From CAYNSB01 sp964399625 (GTDB lineage Bacteria; Planctomycetota; Phycisphaerae; Phycisphaerales; UBA1924): DNA of 62,063 bases. The first letter of the stretch is position 1, and each line of letters begins with the position of its first letter. Below are positions 1 to 8,043 of the stretch, in pieces. The translations under genes and the position numbers were made by a program. The notes under the pieces are model-generated. The model was not told the DNA's origin. It worked only from the letters and a program-made list of their open reading frames with translations, and searched no databases. The stretch spans positions 1 through 62,063 of the forward strand of contig CAYNSB010000016.1 of NCBI GenBank assembly GCA_964399625.1. Direction: 5' to 3'.

Positions 1-891
1 GAGTTCTTCGAGGAGCTGTGCAAGCTCCGCGCCGCCCGGCGCATCTGGGCCCGCGTGATGCGCGATCGCTACGGCGCCAAGAACGAGCGCTCGTGGTTCA
101 TGAAGACGCACGTGCAGACGGCGGGGTGCTCGCTCACGGAGCAGCAGCCGCTCAACAACATCGTCCGCGTGGCGTACCAGGCGATGGCGGCCGTGCTGGG
201 CGGGTGCCAGAGCCTGCACACGGACAGCATGGACGAGACGCTGGGGCTGCCCACGGAGCAGGCGGTGACGGTGGCGCTGCGGACGCAGCAGATCCTGGCG
301 CACGAGACGGGCGTGACGCGCGTCACCGACCCGCTGGGCGGGTCGTGGTTCGTGGAGCACCTGACGGACACGATGGAGTCCGGGGCGCTGGACCTGATCG
401 CGGAGATCGACGCGATGGGCGGGCCGCAGGGCGCCAAGGGCTCGGGCCCGGGCGCTCCGGGCAAGCGCGCGGGCGTGTACGCGCCGTTCGCGGGCTACAC
501 GCGCGGGGTGGTGAGCGGCATCAACAAGGGCTATTTCCGCAGGCAGATCGCCGAGGCGAGCTATCGCTTCAGCGAGGAGTGCGAGGCGGGGGACCGCTTG
601 ATCGTGGGCGTGAACGCGTACACGGACGCGGACGAGAAGCGCCCGATCGACATCCTGCAGATCTCGCACGAGGTGGAGACGGAGCAGGTGAAGCGGCTCA
701 AGGCGTTCAAGGCGTCGCGCTCGAGCGCGGCGGTCGCGTCGTCGCTGAAGGCGATTTCTGGGGCGGCCCGCGAGGGCAAGAACGTGATGCCGAGCCTGGT
801 CGAGGGAGCGCTGGCGGGTTGCACGCTGGGCGAGATGGTGCAGGCGATGGCGGACGTGTACGGGCGCTACACCGGCGGGCCGGAGTGGTGA
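1..891 (+). CDS. methylmalonyl-CoA mutase-type acyl-CoA mutase large subunit (5' truncated by window edge)
   Basis: The reading frame is open from base 1 (EFFEELCKLRAARRIWARVM) and ends at TGA 889-891, so only the C-terminal ~296 residues are present. Motifs typical of the substrate-binding TIM barrel of B12-dependent acyl-CoA mutases are seen: KTHVQTAGCSLTEQQPLNN, then QSLHTDSMDETLGLPTE and TDPLGGSWFVE. The protein ends at DVYGRYTGGPEW without a cobalamin-binding DxHxxG domain, so it is the large subunit of a split enzyme whose B12 subunit lies elsewhere. These enzymes isomerise acyl-CoA carbon skeletons, for example methylmalonyl-CoA to succinyl-CoA. The stretch between the barrel end and YAPFAGYTRG is Gly/Ala/Lys-rich and looks like a linker. 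The stop overlaps the next gene's GTG by 2 nt. The exact substrate (methylmalonyl, isobutyryl or other) cannot be told from this fragment. Confidence 0.9.
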   Translation, partial: EFFEELCKLRAARRIWARVMRDRYGAKNERSWFMKTHVQTAGCSLTEQQPLNNIVRVAYQAMAAVLGGCQSLHTDSMDETLGLPTEQAVTVALRTQQILAHETGVTRVTDPLGGSWFVEHLTDTMESGALDLIAEIDAMGGPQGAKGSGPGAPGKRAGVYAPFAGYTRGVVSGINKGYFRRQIAEASYRFSEECEAGDRLIVGVNAYTDADEKRPIDILQISHEVETEQVKRLKAFKASRSSAAVASSLKAISGAAREGKNVMPSLVEGALAGCTLGEMVQAMADVYGRYTGGPEW

Positions 892-2024
892 GTGCGGCGG
901 CCCGCGAAACGCGACGAGCTGAACCTCGATTCTGGTACCTTGAGGCGTCGGCCGGCACTCGCAAGAGCGGGCGCTGGCTTCTGACCGCCGAGAACGAGAA
1001 GTGGTGGGATGAGCTGGACCAGCGTGTTCGGCGAAACGCGGGAGCACCCGCGCGAGTGCGCTGGCCGAGCCCCGCACCGCTGTTCACGTGGAAGGAAGTA
1101 AAGGTCCTTCCCGACGCTGCCTGGGACGTGGATCGGCCGCTCATTGTCTCGGATCGCTTGAAGCGCCTGCTCGAGCAAGAGGGGCGTGACCTCGCGACGT
1201 TTTACCCGGTCCGTCTGCGCGGCCCTCGTGTCGGATCGGTGCGCCAGCGCTACTGGTTCACGCACTGGCGGCGTGTTGTGCGGTGCGTGCCCGATCCAAC
1301 CGTTTCGGAGATTGATCCGAATGAGATTCCCGCGGAATCGCGCATCGGGCTGGTTTCGGCGGAGAATCCGTGGGCAGACGGGCGTGTTCTGCTCCGCGAT
1401 GAGTTGAAGAAAGAACTTGAACGAGCACGACTCGTCGGCATCCGATTCGAGCGCGCCAAGCTCCGATCGCAGCCGCAGGACAAGGTGCGAAGAAAGAACC
1501 CGGCCACGCGAAGGTGGGAATGGATCGAACGCCGTTTCGTGCCTGAGGATCATCACTTTGATGCGAATGCGTTCTTCAAGGCGGGAGGACACGCCAACGG
1601 GCCTGGCCGGATTCCGAACTCGACTCCGTTCCATGACTACGTGGTCGCGCACAGCTTCCGTGGCACGCTGCGATTGAGCTTCGTCAAGCGCTTCCTCGAG
1701 GCGGGCGGAAATCCGAACGTCGGACGAGGACCGAATGTCTCGCCACTCGTCGTCGCTCTCTCTCCGCTGACCCTCCGCGCTGTGCGTCTGCTCCAGGCCC
1801 ACGGCGCCGATTTCAACATGCAAAACTCAATCGGCCGCACGGTGCTCATGAGCGCAGCCGAGCAAGGCGATGTCGACATTGTCCGAGCCTTGATGCGTGC
1901 GGGAGCAAAGCGAGGCCTCAAGGACTGTCGTGGGATGACCGCACGCGATTGCGTGCAGGAAGCCGTCGAACGCGGACTGCTCTCGAACGCTCGCGGCAAA
2001 CGGGTGTTGGCGCTGCTGGAATAG
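888..2024 (+). CDS. Imm11-like (DUF1629-type) domain protein with C-terminal ankyrin repeats
   Basis: The start is taken as GTG 888, which overlaps the mutase stop (GTGA), giving 378 aa. The longer upstream extension in this frame is a shadow of the mutase. Residues ~10-190 (FWYLEASAGTRKSGRWLL ... PLIVSDRLKRLLEQEG ... FYPVRLRG ... YWFTHWRRVVRCVPD) resemble the Imm11/DUF1629 domain, found in polymorphic-toxin immunity proteins and stand-alone proteins. Residues ~255-378 hold about three ankyrin-like units (FLEAGGNPNVGRG, LLQAHGADFNMQNSIGRTVLM, ALMRAGAKRGLKDCRGMTA). There is no signal peptide, so it is probably a cytoplasmic binding protein. No toxin gene is adjacent, so an immunity role is only a possibility. 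Base use is less extreme than in the mutase, with more A/T in third positions, hinting at separate ancestry. The ankyrin call is firm; the Imm11 call is moderate. Confidence 0.7.
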   Translation: MSAAARETRRAEPRFWYLEASAGTRKSGRWLLTAENEKWWDELDQRVRRNAGAPARVRWPSPAPLFTWKEVKVLPDAAWDVDRPLIVSDRLKRLLEQEGRDLATFYPVRLRGPRVGSVRQRYWFTHWRRVVRCVPDPTVSEIDPNEIPAESRIGLVSAENPWADGRVLLRDELKKELERARLVGIRFERAKLRSQPQDKVRRKNPATRRWEWIERRFVPEDHHFDANAFFKAGGHANGPGRIPNSTPFHDYVVAHSFRGTLRLSFVKRFLEAGGNPNVGRGPNVSPLVVALSPLTLRAVRLLQAHGADFNMQNSIGRTVLMSAAEQGDVDIVRALMRAGAKRGLKDCRGMTARDCVQEAVERGLLSNARGKRVLALLE

Positions 2025-2095
2025 ACGTGTCCGTCGCGGGATCGCACGCGCGCTCAACGTGCCGGACGTGCACGCGACTTTACGAGGTGGTCTCG

Positions 2096-2365
2096 TCACG
2101 GCATCGCATAGAACCCGCCGCCCATGTCCTTGATCCGGCCCTGCTTGGCGAGTTCCTGCCAGATCTCGCGCGGAAAGTCGTTGGGCGGCTGGATGCCCGC
2201 GACATCGGATTTTCGGCCCGAGGTCGTGGGGCGGCCGCCGCCGAGCTTGCTCTCATCGTCCAGGCGCGTCACCTTCCAGCGCTTCTTGAAGGCGGTGTAG
2301 GCGCTCTTGAGGCGTTCGGCGTGGGGGTCGGGTGAGGCCGGGGGTGTTGAGGTCGGGTCGCTCAT
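2096..2365 (-). CDS. conserved hypothetical small protein (89 aa)
   Basis: An 89-aa hydrophilic protein starting MSDPTSTPPASPDPHAERLK. It has a Pro/Ser-rich N-terminus, a basic middle (AYTAFKKRWKVTRLDDESKLGGGRPTT) and a compact C-terminus (PPNDFPREIWQELAKQGRIKDMGGGFYAMP). There is no signal peptide or membrane segment. It lies 51 nt downstream of the thiolase on the same strand, so the two may be co-transcribed. I do not recognise the family. The protein-like C-terminal composition and the intergenic setting support it being real. Confidence 0.55.
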   Translation of the reverse strand: MSDPTSTPPASPDPHAERLKSAYTAFKKRWKVTRLDDESKLGGGRPTTSGRKSDVAGIQPPNDFPREIWQELAKQGRIKDMGGGFYAMP

Positions 2366-2416
2366 GGGTTCATCTCAAAGCGGCCCTGCGCTCCCGCGTG
2401 GGCCCCTGAAGGACGC

Positions 2417-3631
2417 TCACACCTCCACGATCATCGCGACGGCGTTGCCGCCACCGAGGCACAGGGCCGCGAGCCCGCGCTTGCCGCCCGTGCGATGGAG
2501 CTGGTGGATGAGCGTGGTGAGCACGCGGGCGCCCGAGGCGCCGATGGGGTGCCCCAGCGCGATGCCGCCGCCGCAGATGTTGAGCTTGCTCTCGGGGATC
2601 TCGTGCCCGGTGGACTTGAGGCCCTTGAGGTTGCAGAGGATCTGGGCGGCGAAGGCCTCGTTGATCTCGAAGAGGTCGATGTCGCGGGCGTTGAGGTTCG
2701 CCTTCTTGAGCACGCCGGCGATGCCCTCGATGGGCGCGGCGAAGATGTCCTTGGGCGCGACGCCGCCCGTGTGGTAGGCGACGATCTTCGCGAGGGGCTT
2801 GAGCCCGAGTTCCTCGGCCTTGGTGTTCGAGGCGACGAGCAGGGCCGCGGCGCCATCGGAGATCTGCGAGGCGTTGGCGGCGGTGACCGTGCCGTCCTTC
2901 TCGAAGACGGGGCGGAGCTTGGCGACCGAGTCCAGGGTGGTGTCGGCGCGGATGCCCTCATCGGCGGCGACGCCGGGCGACTTCTTGTCCAGGCATTGCT
3001 CGCCGGTGAGGGCGGCGATCTCGCTCTTGAAGAAGCCTTGCTTGGTGGCGTCGGCGGCGCGCTGGTGGGACTGGACGGAGAAGCGGTCCTGCTCGGCGCG
3101 GGAGATCTCGAACTTCTTGGCGATGTGGTCCGCGGCGTTGCCCATGGGCCAGCACTCGAAGGCGCAGCGGAGGCCGTCGTACGCCATGACGTCTTCCATC
3201 TGGGTGGGGCCGTACTTCACGCCCTCGCGGACTCGGGCGAAGTGGGGAGCGCCGGTCATGTTCTCGAAGCCGCCCGCGACGACAAGGTGGTTGTCGCCGG
3301 CCTTGATGGACTGCGCGGCGAGCATGACGGCCTGGAGCCCCGAGCCGCAGACCTTGTTCACGGTCTGGGCGTTGAGCGAGTCGGGGAGTCCCGCCTTCAG
3401 GCCCGCCTGACGCGCGGGGTTCTGCCCGAGTCCCGCCTGCAGCACGCAGCCCATGATGCACTCGTCGATGTGCGCGGCGAGCTTGCCGCCCCCCCCACTA
3501 CCGCCAGCGGAGTCGATCGCGGCCTTGATGGCGTAGGAGCCGAGGATGGGCGAGGGGACCTTGGAGAGCCCGCCGAAGAACTTGCCGATGGGGGTGCGCT
3601 TCGCGGCGACGATGACGGGCGTGGCGGGCAT
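2417..3631 (-). CDS. acetyl-CoA C-acyltransferase (thiolase)
   Basis: A 404-aa thiolase, close to the usual ~390-400 aa. It starts MPATPVIVAAKRTPIGKF, the canonical thiolase N-terminus. The nucleophilic Cys is at ~95 in NKVCGSGLQAV, the catalytic His is in GGGIALGHPIGASGARVL, and the second Cys is in CLGGGNAVAM at the C-terminus. NEAFAAQ is also present. The enzyme condenses or cleaves acetoacetyl-CoA or other 3-ketoacyl-CoA; the pathway direction (fatty acid/propionate breakdown or acetoacetyl-CoA supply) is unknown. An unusual Ser/Gly insertion (AGGSGGGGK, ~42-50) lies near the N-terminus. A Shine-Dalgarno GGAGGA precedes the ATG. It is divergent from the CPBP gene, and the two share a symmetric -10-like element at 3667-3677. 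Acyl-CoA genes nearby (mutase, MmgE/PrpD) fit a common metabolic theme. Confidence 0.93.
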   Translation of the reverse strand: MPATPVIVAAKRTPIGKFFGGLSKVPSPILGSYAIKAAIDSAGGSGGGGKLAAHIDECIMGCVLQAGLGQNPARQAGLKAGLPDSLNAQTVNKVCGSGLQAVMLAAQSIKAGDNHLVVAGGFENMTGAPHFARVREGVKYGPTQMEDVMAYDGLRCAFECWPMGNAADHIAKKFEISRAEQDRFSVQSHQRAADATKQGFFKSEIAALTGEQCLDKKSPGVAADEGIRADTTLDSVAKLRPVFEKDGTVTAANASQISDGAAALLVASNTKAEELGLKPLAKIVAYHTGGVAPKDIFAAPIEGIAGVLKKANLNARDIDLFEINEAFAAQILCNLKGLKSTGHEIPESKLNICGGGIALGHPIGASGARVLTTLIHQLHRTGGKRGLAALCLGGGNAVAMIVEV

Positions 3632-3666
3632 GGAATCCTCCGGGGGCTGAAAATCGGGGGTGTTTG

Positions 3667-3677
3667 CCTAGTCTAGG
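3667..3677. promoter_or_regulatory. symmetric bidirectional -10-like element between thiolase and CPBP genes
   Basis: CCTAGTCTAGG is a perfect 5-1-5 palindrome. Read on the plus strand it gives TAGTCT (3669-3674) toward the protease; on the minus strand it gives TAGACT (3675-3670) toward the thiolase. Both fit TAnnnT -10 boxes. Distances to the start codons leave room for short leaders. The promoter role is inferred; a regulator site is the alternative. Confidence 0.4.
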
Positions 3678-3743
3678 AGCGTGCGCCGGGGTGGGCGGAT
3701 GCGGCACGGGGCGCGTGAATGCAATGGCCGCGAGTTCCGAAGG

Positions 3744-4418
3744 ATGGATCGCATGGACGCACCTGCGGGCGAGGCGACGGATGGCGTGTTCGTTCGGCGG
3801 GCGATCGAGTTCGGCGTGCTGTTCCTGGTGGCGCCGACGGCGATCGCGCTGGTGAATCGCGGGTGGATGGTGGTCCCGGCGATCTGGGCGATCGCGGCGA
3901 TCTCGCTGGTGATGCTGCTGCGCGATCCGACCTTCGATCGGCGGCGGCTGTGGAACTGCGCCGGCGTGCGCGCCCAGATCCGGCCGATGCTGGCGCGATT
4001 CGCGGTGGGCGCGATCGCGATGGGCGCGGGGCTGGCGTTGTACGAGCCGGAGCGGCTGCTGCAGTTGCCCATGAACTTTCCGCTGCGCTGGGCGCTGGTG
4101 ATGGTGCTGTACCCGGTGCTGTCGGTGTATCCGCAGGAACTGGCGTTCCGCGCGTTCGTGATGCATCGGTACCGCGATGTGTTCCCGGGCGAGCGGATGA
4201 TGATCGCGGCGAGCGCGCTGGCGTTCGGGTATGCGCACGTGCTGCTGCACAATGGATTGGCGGTCGCGCTCTCGACGGTCGGGGGCGTGCTCTTCGCGTG
4301 GACGTACGGACGATCGCGATCGCTCGCGGCCGTGTGCCTGGAGCATGCGATCTACGGGTGCTTCCTGTTCACGATCGGGTGGGGCCACTACTTCTTTGGT
4401 GGCGCGATGGCGAGATAG
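3744..4418 (+). CDS. CPBP-family intramembrane metalloprotease-like protein
   Basis: From ATG 3744 this is 224 aa. ATG 3753, three codons later, is about equally likely because GAAGGA lies at better spacing before it. About six hydrophobic segments are present (ATDGVFVRRAIEFGVLFLVA, then WAIAAISLVMLL, FAVGAIAMGAGLALY, ALVMVLYPVLSV, ALAFGYAHVLLH, AIYGCFLFTIGWGHY). The CAAX/CPBP motifs follow in order: PQELAFR (motif 1), FGYAH (motif 2, FxxxH) and EHAIYG (motif 3). Motif 1 has QE in place of the usual EE, so one catalytic glutamate is substituted. Family members cleave membrane substrates or act as bacteriocin self-protection proteins; the substrate here is unknown. It is divergent from the thiolase gene and monocistronic. 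Confidence 0.8.
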   Translation: MDRMDAPAGEATDGVFVRRAIEFGVLFLVAPTAIALVNRGWMVVPAIWAIAAISLVMLLRDPTFDRRRLWNCAGVRAQIRPMLARFAVGAIAMGAGLALYEPERLLQLPMNFPLRWALVMVLYPVLSVYPQELAFRAFVMHRYRDVFPGERMMIAASALAFGYAHVLLHNGLAVALSTVGGVLFAWTYGRSRSLAAVCLEHAIYGCFLFTIGWGHYFFGGAMAR

Positions 4419-4614
4419 AACGCGCAGGAATTGCGGATGGGCAGCGCGATAACGGCCCGCGCCCGGCGCAATTCGCCCCCCTTGGTGGGGTGAGCGGCGT
4501 GGAGCGCTTGGGCGGGCCGATCGCCACGCCGATAAGCGTGATGGCACGCGCGTTGAGGTGTGCTCTCGGGCACGCCCGCCGCGCGCCCGATGAACTTCAC
4601 GCCAGGAGCGACCC

Positions 4615-5802
4615 ATGTCCAGCGTCTCCCTCGAAAGCACGACGGTCCAGCAACTGACCGATGCGGCGAGCGCCGCCAAGCGCGTCGCGCCCAAGAACGG
4701 GATCTACAAGCAGGTGGGCAAGGCGCTGCAGTCCCTCGGGTACAGCGCGGACCAGATCGCCTCGATCCAGTCCAAGATCCGCGATGCGATCGCGGGCGCG
4801 GGCACGGCGGTGGTCGGCGGGGCCGATCGGGCCACGACGTTCCGCGCGGCGGTCGATGGCGCGCTGATCCAGAGCGGCGTGGACCTGGACAAGTATCGCA
4901 AGGCGCTCGACCCGGACTTCGTTCCCGTGAACGGATCGGGCACGAGCGATCGGACGGACACCGCGGAGGTCTCCCAGGGCGTTCCGGCGCCATCGCGCCG
5001 CCCCAACGCGTTCGCGAAGAACGTGGATCGGGCGCTGACGAGCCTCGGGCTGACGCGTGATCAGATCGATTCGATCCAGAAGCAGATCGGCGCGGCGCTC
5101 GACGAGGCCGGGCGGGCGGTGGCCGGGGGCGCCAATCGCGTCTCGGCGTTCCGCAACGCGGTCGATGGCGTGCTGAAGAAGAACGGGATCGAGCCGGCGA
5201 AGTTCCGCGCGGCGATCGCGGGCGAGACCACCACCACGCCCACCACCGACACGAAGAAGACCGACTCGAGCAAGAGCGGCGAGACGGACGACGCGCAGAA
5301 GGCGGATCGCCCGAACCGGCGTCTGAACAGCTTCCAGAAGCGTCTGGGCCGCGCCCTGGGTGAGCTGGGCAAGTCGAGCGAGGAGATCGCCCAGATCCAG
5401 AAGGAGATCCAGGACGCGCTGAGCGAGGCGGGCAAGCAATTGCAGACCGACTCGAAGGGCGGGCGCGGGAACGTGTTCCGCGCGGCGGTGCAGGACGTGC
5501 TGAGCAAGCACGGGATCAGCGCCGACCAGTTCAGCGAGGCGTTTGAGAAGGCCGGACGCGCCCACCGCAACGGGCGCTCGCACCACGGGTTCGCCTTTGG
5601 CGGTGCGCCCTCCAAGCCGCCGGTGCTGACGCAGTCCGGCGGCACGACGCCCGACTCGACGTCGCCGACCCCCAGCACGGGGAACACCGGGACGGACCAG
5701 AGCGGCACGGGCGCTTCGTCGCCCGCCACGCCGGCCCAGCCCACGCCGGTGGCGTCGACGCCGGTCCGCGTGGCGGCGCAGCCCAGCGACAACGCGTTCT
5801 GA
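4615..5802 (+). CDS. hypothetical protein with three ~72-residue tandem repeats
   Basis: A 395-aa protein starting MSSVSLESTTVQQLT after AGGAG (4600-4604). Three homologous units lie at residues ~28-98, 129-201 and 235-310. Each has the pattern nsF.k.v.rAL..LG.s.dqI.sIQ.kI.dAl.eAG, then a variable Gly/Asp loop, then FR.AVd.vL...Gi....f..A. The units look all-helical and are separated by Ser/Thr/Asp-rich linkers. The C-terminal ~75 residues are disordered (TQSGGTTPDSTSPTPSTGNT). No signal peptide or membrane segment is visible. The stretch 4419-4614 before it holds no gene. I do not recognise the family. The repeats suggest a multivalent binding or scaffold protein, which is inference only. 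Confidence 0.75.
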   Translation: MSSVSLESTTVQQLTDAASAAKRVAPKNGIYKQVGKALQSLGYSADQIASIQSKIRDAIAGAGTAVVGGADRATTFRAAVDGALIQSGVDLDKYRKALDPDFVPVNGSGTSDRTDTAEVSQGVPAPSRRPNAFAKNVDRALTSLGLTRDQIDSIQKQIGAALDEAGRAVAGGANRVSAFRNAVDGVLKKNGIEPAKFRAAIAGETTTTPTTDTKKTDSSKSGETDDAQKADRPNRRLNSFQKRLGRALGELGKSSEEIAQIQKEIQDALSEAGKQLQTDSKGGRGNVFRAAVQDVLSKHGISADQFSEAFEKAGRAHRNGRSHHGFAFGGAPSKPPVLTQSGGTTPDSTSPTPSTGNTGTDQSGTGASSPATPAQPTPVASTPVRVAAQPSDNAF

Positions 5803-5885
5803 TCGGCATGCGAGAAGGCTGAACGGGACGACGCCCGCGCGCGGGCGTGGCTTTCCTACGCTTGCCTCCCACTCCGGGAGGCTCC

Positions 5886-7565
5886 ATGTCGGATTCCACA
5901 CGCGTCGTTCTTCCTGCGGACTCGAACCAAGCGCTGGGCATCGGGCGGTTCGCCGTCGACTTCATGTCGGACGACCCCGCGCGCCGCGGCGAGCCCTCGC
6001 GGCGCGTGCTGGATCGCACGAATCTGTTCTTCGTCGACAGCGTGCTGTGCGGGGTGTCGGCGCTGGCGCTGGGGACCAACGCGCCCACCATCCTGCGGAA
6101 CGAGGCGCTCAGCTATCGCGCGGCGCCGTCGGGCTTCGGCACGATGGCGGGCGTGCTGGGCAGCGGGCGATCGCCCAGCGCGCGGGGCGGGGCGCCGGTC
6201 TTCGGGTCGCGGGTGGACGTGGCGGTGGAGAAGGCGATCGCGGCCAACTGCGCGGCGGTCCGCGAGTGGGACAGCAACGGCACGAACTTCGGGTACAGCG
6301 TGGATCGCCCCCACCACCGCGCGGGCGAGTTCGGGCACAACGACTTCTACGCGGTGCCCCTGGCCGCGGCCCAGATGATGGGGCGGGACGGCGCGCACGC
6401 CCTCCGCGGCATGGTGCTGCTGGACGAGATCCGCGGGCGGCTGGCGGAAGTCTTCTCGCTCAAGACGTACAAGATCGATCACGTGGTGCACGGGGCGATC
6501 GCGTCGGCGGCGACGTTCGGAGCGATGATGGGCGCGACGCCCGAGCAGATCGAGTCGGCGATCGGCATGGTCGTCGCGCACGCCATCCCGTTCCGGGCCA
6601 TCCGCCACGGGCACCAGCTCAGCGACAGCAAGGGCGCGTCGGCGGCGATCTCCACGGAGTTCGCGATCCTGGCGATGAAGCGGTCGATGGCCGGGTTCGT
6701 GGGGCCCAAGGACATCCTGCGGAACCCCGAGGCGATGTTCAACCTGTTCACGACGCGACTGGGGAGCAAGGGGCTTGATGCGGCGCTGGTGGAGGAGATG
6801 AAGCACGGGAGCCGCTCGCCGTTCGACCTGGTGCTGAGCCGGGCGGGCGACGACTTCACGGTGATGGGCATGCACTTCAAGCTGGGGCTTTATGAGCACC
6901 AGTCGGCGGGGGCGCTGCAGGGGCTGATCGACCTGATCAGCAAGCACCCGTCGCTGCTGTCGAGCGCGTCGCAGCCGGGCGATCGGATCCGCAGGATCGT
7001 GGTGCGGGCGTACGAGCCGGCGTTCGGGATCATCGGCGACCCCCACAAGCGCGACCCGCACACGCGCCAGTCGGCGGATCACTCAATGCTGTACCTCGTG
7101 TGCACGATGCTCCGCAAGGCGCTGGAACTGCACGCGGCGCACGGGGAGCAGCAGGTGCGCCACCGCTTGCACTGGAAGGAGCTGATGCTCGGGCCGTACG
7201 ACTTCGATCAGAAGGCGATCTTCCACCCCGTGACGCGATCGCTGATGTCGAGGATGACCTTCGAGCACGGCGGGCCGGACTACGACGCGCGGTACCCCGA
7301 CGGCATCCCGACGTCGATCGTCATCACCGACGACGCGGGCAACACGCACGACTCCGGGCTTGTGATGTACCCCGGCGGGCACGCGCGGAACACGACCGCG
7401 GACCTGGAGGACATCCTCGCGCACAAGTTCCAGATGCTCGGGTCGCTCGCGGTGAAAACGCCCAAGGACCTCATCGCACGCCTGAGCGGTCTGGACCGCA
7501 AGGGATCGAGGGATGTCGGCTCGCTGTGCGATTTCGAGATCGTGAACCGCGGGACGTTCGAGTAG
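5886..7565 (+). CDS. MmgE/PrpD family protein (2-methylcitrate dehydratase-like)
   Basis: The start is set at ATG 5886 because GGGAGG (5876-5881) lies five bases upstream; the protein is 559 aa. MmgE/PrpD features run throughout: FVDSVLCGVSALALG, EWDSNGTNFGYSVDRPHHRAGEFGHNDF, KIDHVVHGAIASAATFGAMMG, FRAIRHGHQLSDSKGASAAIS, VVRAYEPAFGIIGDPHKRDPHTRQSADHS. PrpD dehydrates 2-methylcitrate in propionate oxidation, and other members act on related hydroxy-acids. The length is somewhat above the family's ~450-500 aa. A methylmalonyl-type mutase 5 kb away offers an alternative propionyl-CoA route, so the locus may concern C3 acyl-CoA. Without PrpB/PrpC nearby the substrate is not fixed. Confidence 0.85.
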   Translation: MSDSTRVVLPADSNQALGIGRFAVDFMSDDPARRGEPSRRVLDRTNLFFVDSVLCGVSALALGTNAPTILRNEALSYRAAPSGFGTMAGVLGSGRSPSARGGAPVFGSRVDVAVEKAIAANCAAVREWDSNGTNFGYSVDRPHHRAGEFGHNDFYAVPLAAAQMMGRDGAHALRGMVLLDEIRGRLAEVFSLKTYKIDHVVHGAIASAATFGAMMGATPEQIESAIGMVVAHAIPFRAIRHGHQLSDSKGASAAISTEFAILAMKRSMAGFVGPKDILRNPEAMFNLFTTRLGSKGLDAALVEEMKHGSRSPFDLVLSRAGDDFTVMGMHFKLGLYEHQSAGALQGLIDLISKHPSLLSSASQPGDRIRRIVVRAYEPAFGIIGDPHKRDPHTRQSADHSMLYLVCTMLRKALELHAAHGEQQVRHRLHWKELMLGPYDFDQKAIFHPVTRSLMSRMTFEHGGPDYDARYPDGIPTSIVITDDAGNTHDSGLVMYPGGHARNTTADLEDILAHKFQMLGSLAVKTPKDLIARLSGLDRKGSRDVGSLCDFEIVNRGTFE

Positions 7566-7624
7566 GCTGGCGGCAAGAGCGGTGCCCCGGTAGACTGCCC
7601 GCGGCGGAGCGTGCGGAGCCGGCG

Positions 7625-8038
7625 ATGAGCGACCGATCACAACCGTCCGACATTCTCGCGGAGCTGGGCGACCGCGCCCTGGCGTACGCGCTGGACTCGA
7701 TCGATGGCGACAACGGCCCACTCGTGCCGTTCGTGATGGCGCTGCACGGCGGGGAGCTCGCGCTGCAGCGCGTGTGGGCCGAGGAGCTCGGGGCGAGCGT
7801 GGCGCAGGCGCGGAAGATCGCGGCTCGGAAAGTGACCAAGGGGCCGACGGCGGTGGCGTTCGAGGGATTCTGGAGCGGGGACGACTGGCGCACGGACGCG
7901 ATGTACGTGCAGTTCGCCGAGTACCCCGATGGGCCGACGTTCCTTCTGGTCCAGCGATTCGCGTTCGACAAGAACAAGAAGATCGAGATGCTGGAGGACA
8001 CGATCGCGTTGCGCCAAGACGGCGTGTTCCCGGAGTGA
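7625..8038 (+). CDS. conserved hypothetical protein (137 aa), first gene of sirtuin group
   Basis: It starts at ATG 7625 (MSDRSQPSDILAELGDRA), preceded by GGAG in GCGGAGCCGGCG and by a TAGACT -10-like box further upstream. The protein is soluble, with an acidic N-terminal helix and a C-terminal part rich in aromatic residues and strands (VAFEGFWSGDDWRTDAMYVQFAEYPDGP, TFLLVQRFAFDKNKK). No domain is recognised. The next gene follows 5 nt after the stop, so the gene probably belongs to one operon with the DUF3052, sirtuin and perhaps GNAT genes. Confidence 0.7.
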   Translation: MSDRSQPSDILAELGDRALAYALDSIDGDNGPLVPFVMALHGGELALQRVWAEELGASVAQARKIAARKVTKGPTAVAFEGFWSGDDWRTDAMYVQFAEYPDGPTFLLVQRFAFDKNKKIEMLEDTIALRQDGVFPE

Positions 8039-8043
8039 CACGC

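Noticed and set aside
18..887. Long plus-strand frame upstream of the ankyrin protein (668-aa ORF)
   Set aside because: It is a shadow of the mutase in another frame (Arg/Gly-rich, low-complexity). The real protein starts at GTG 888.
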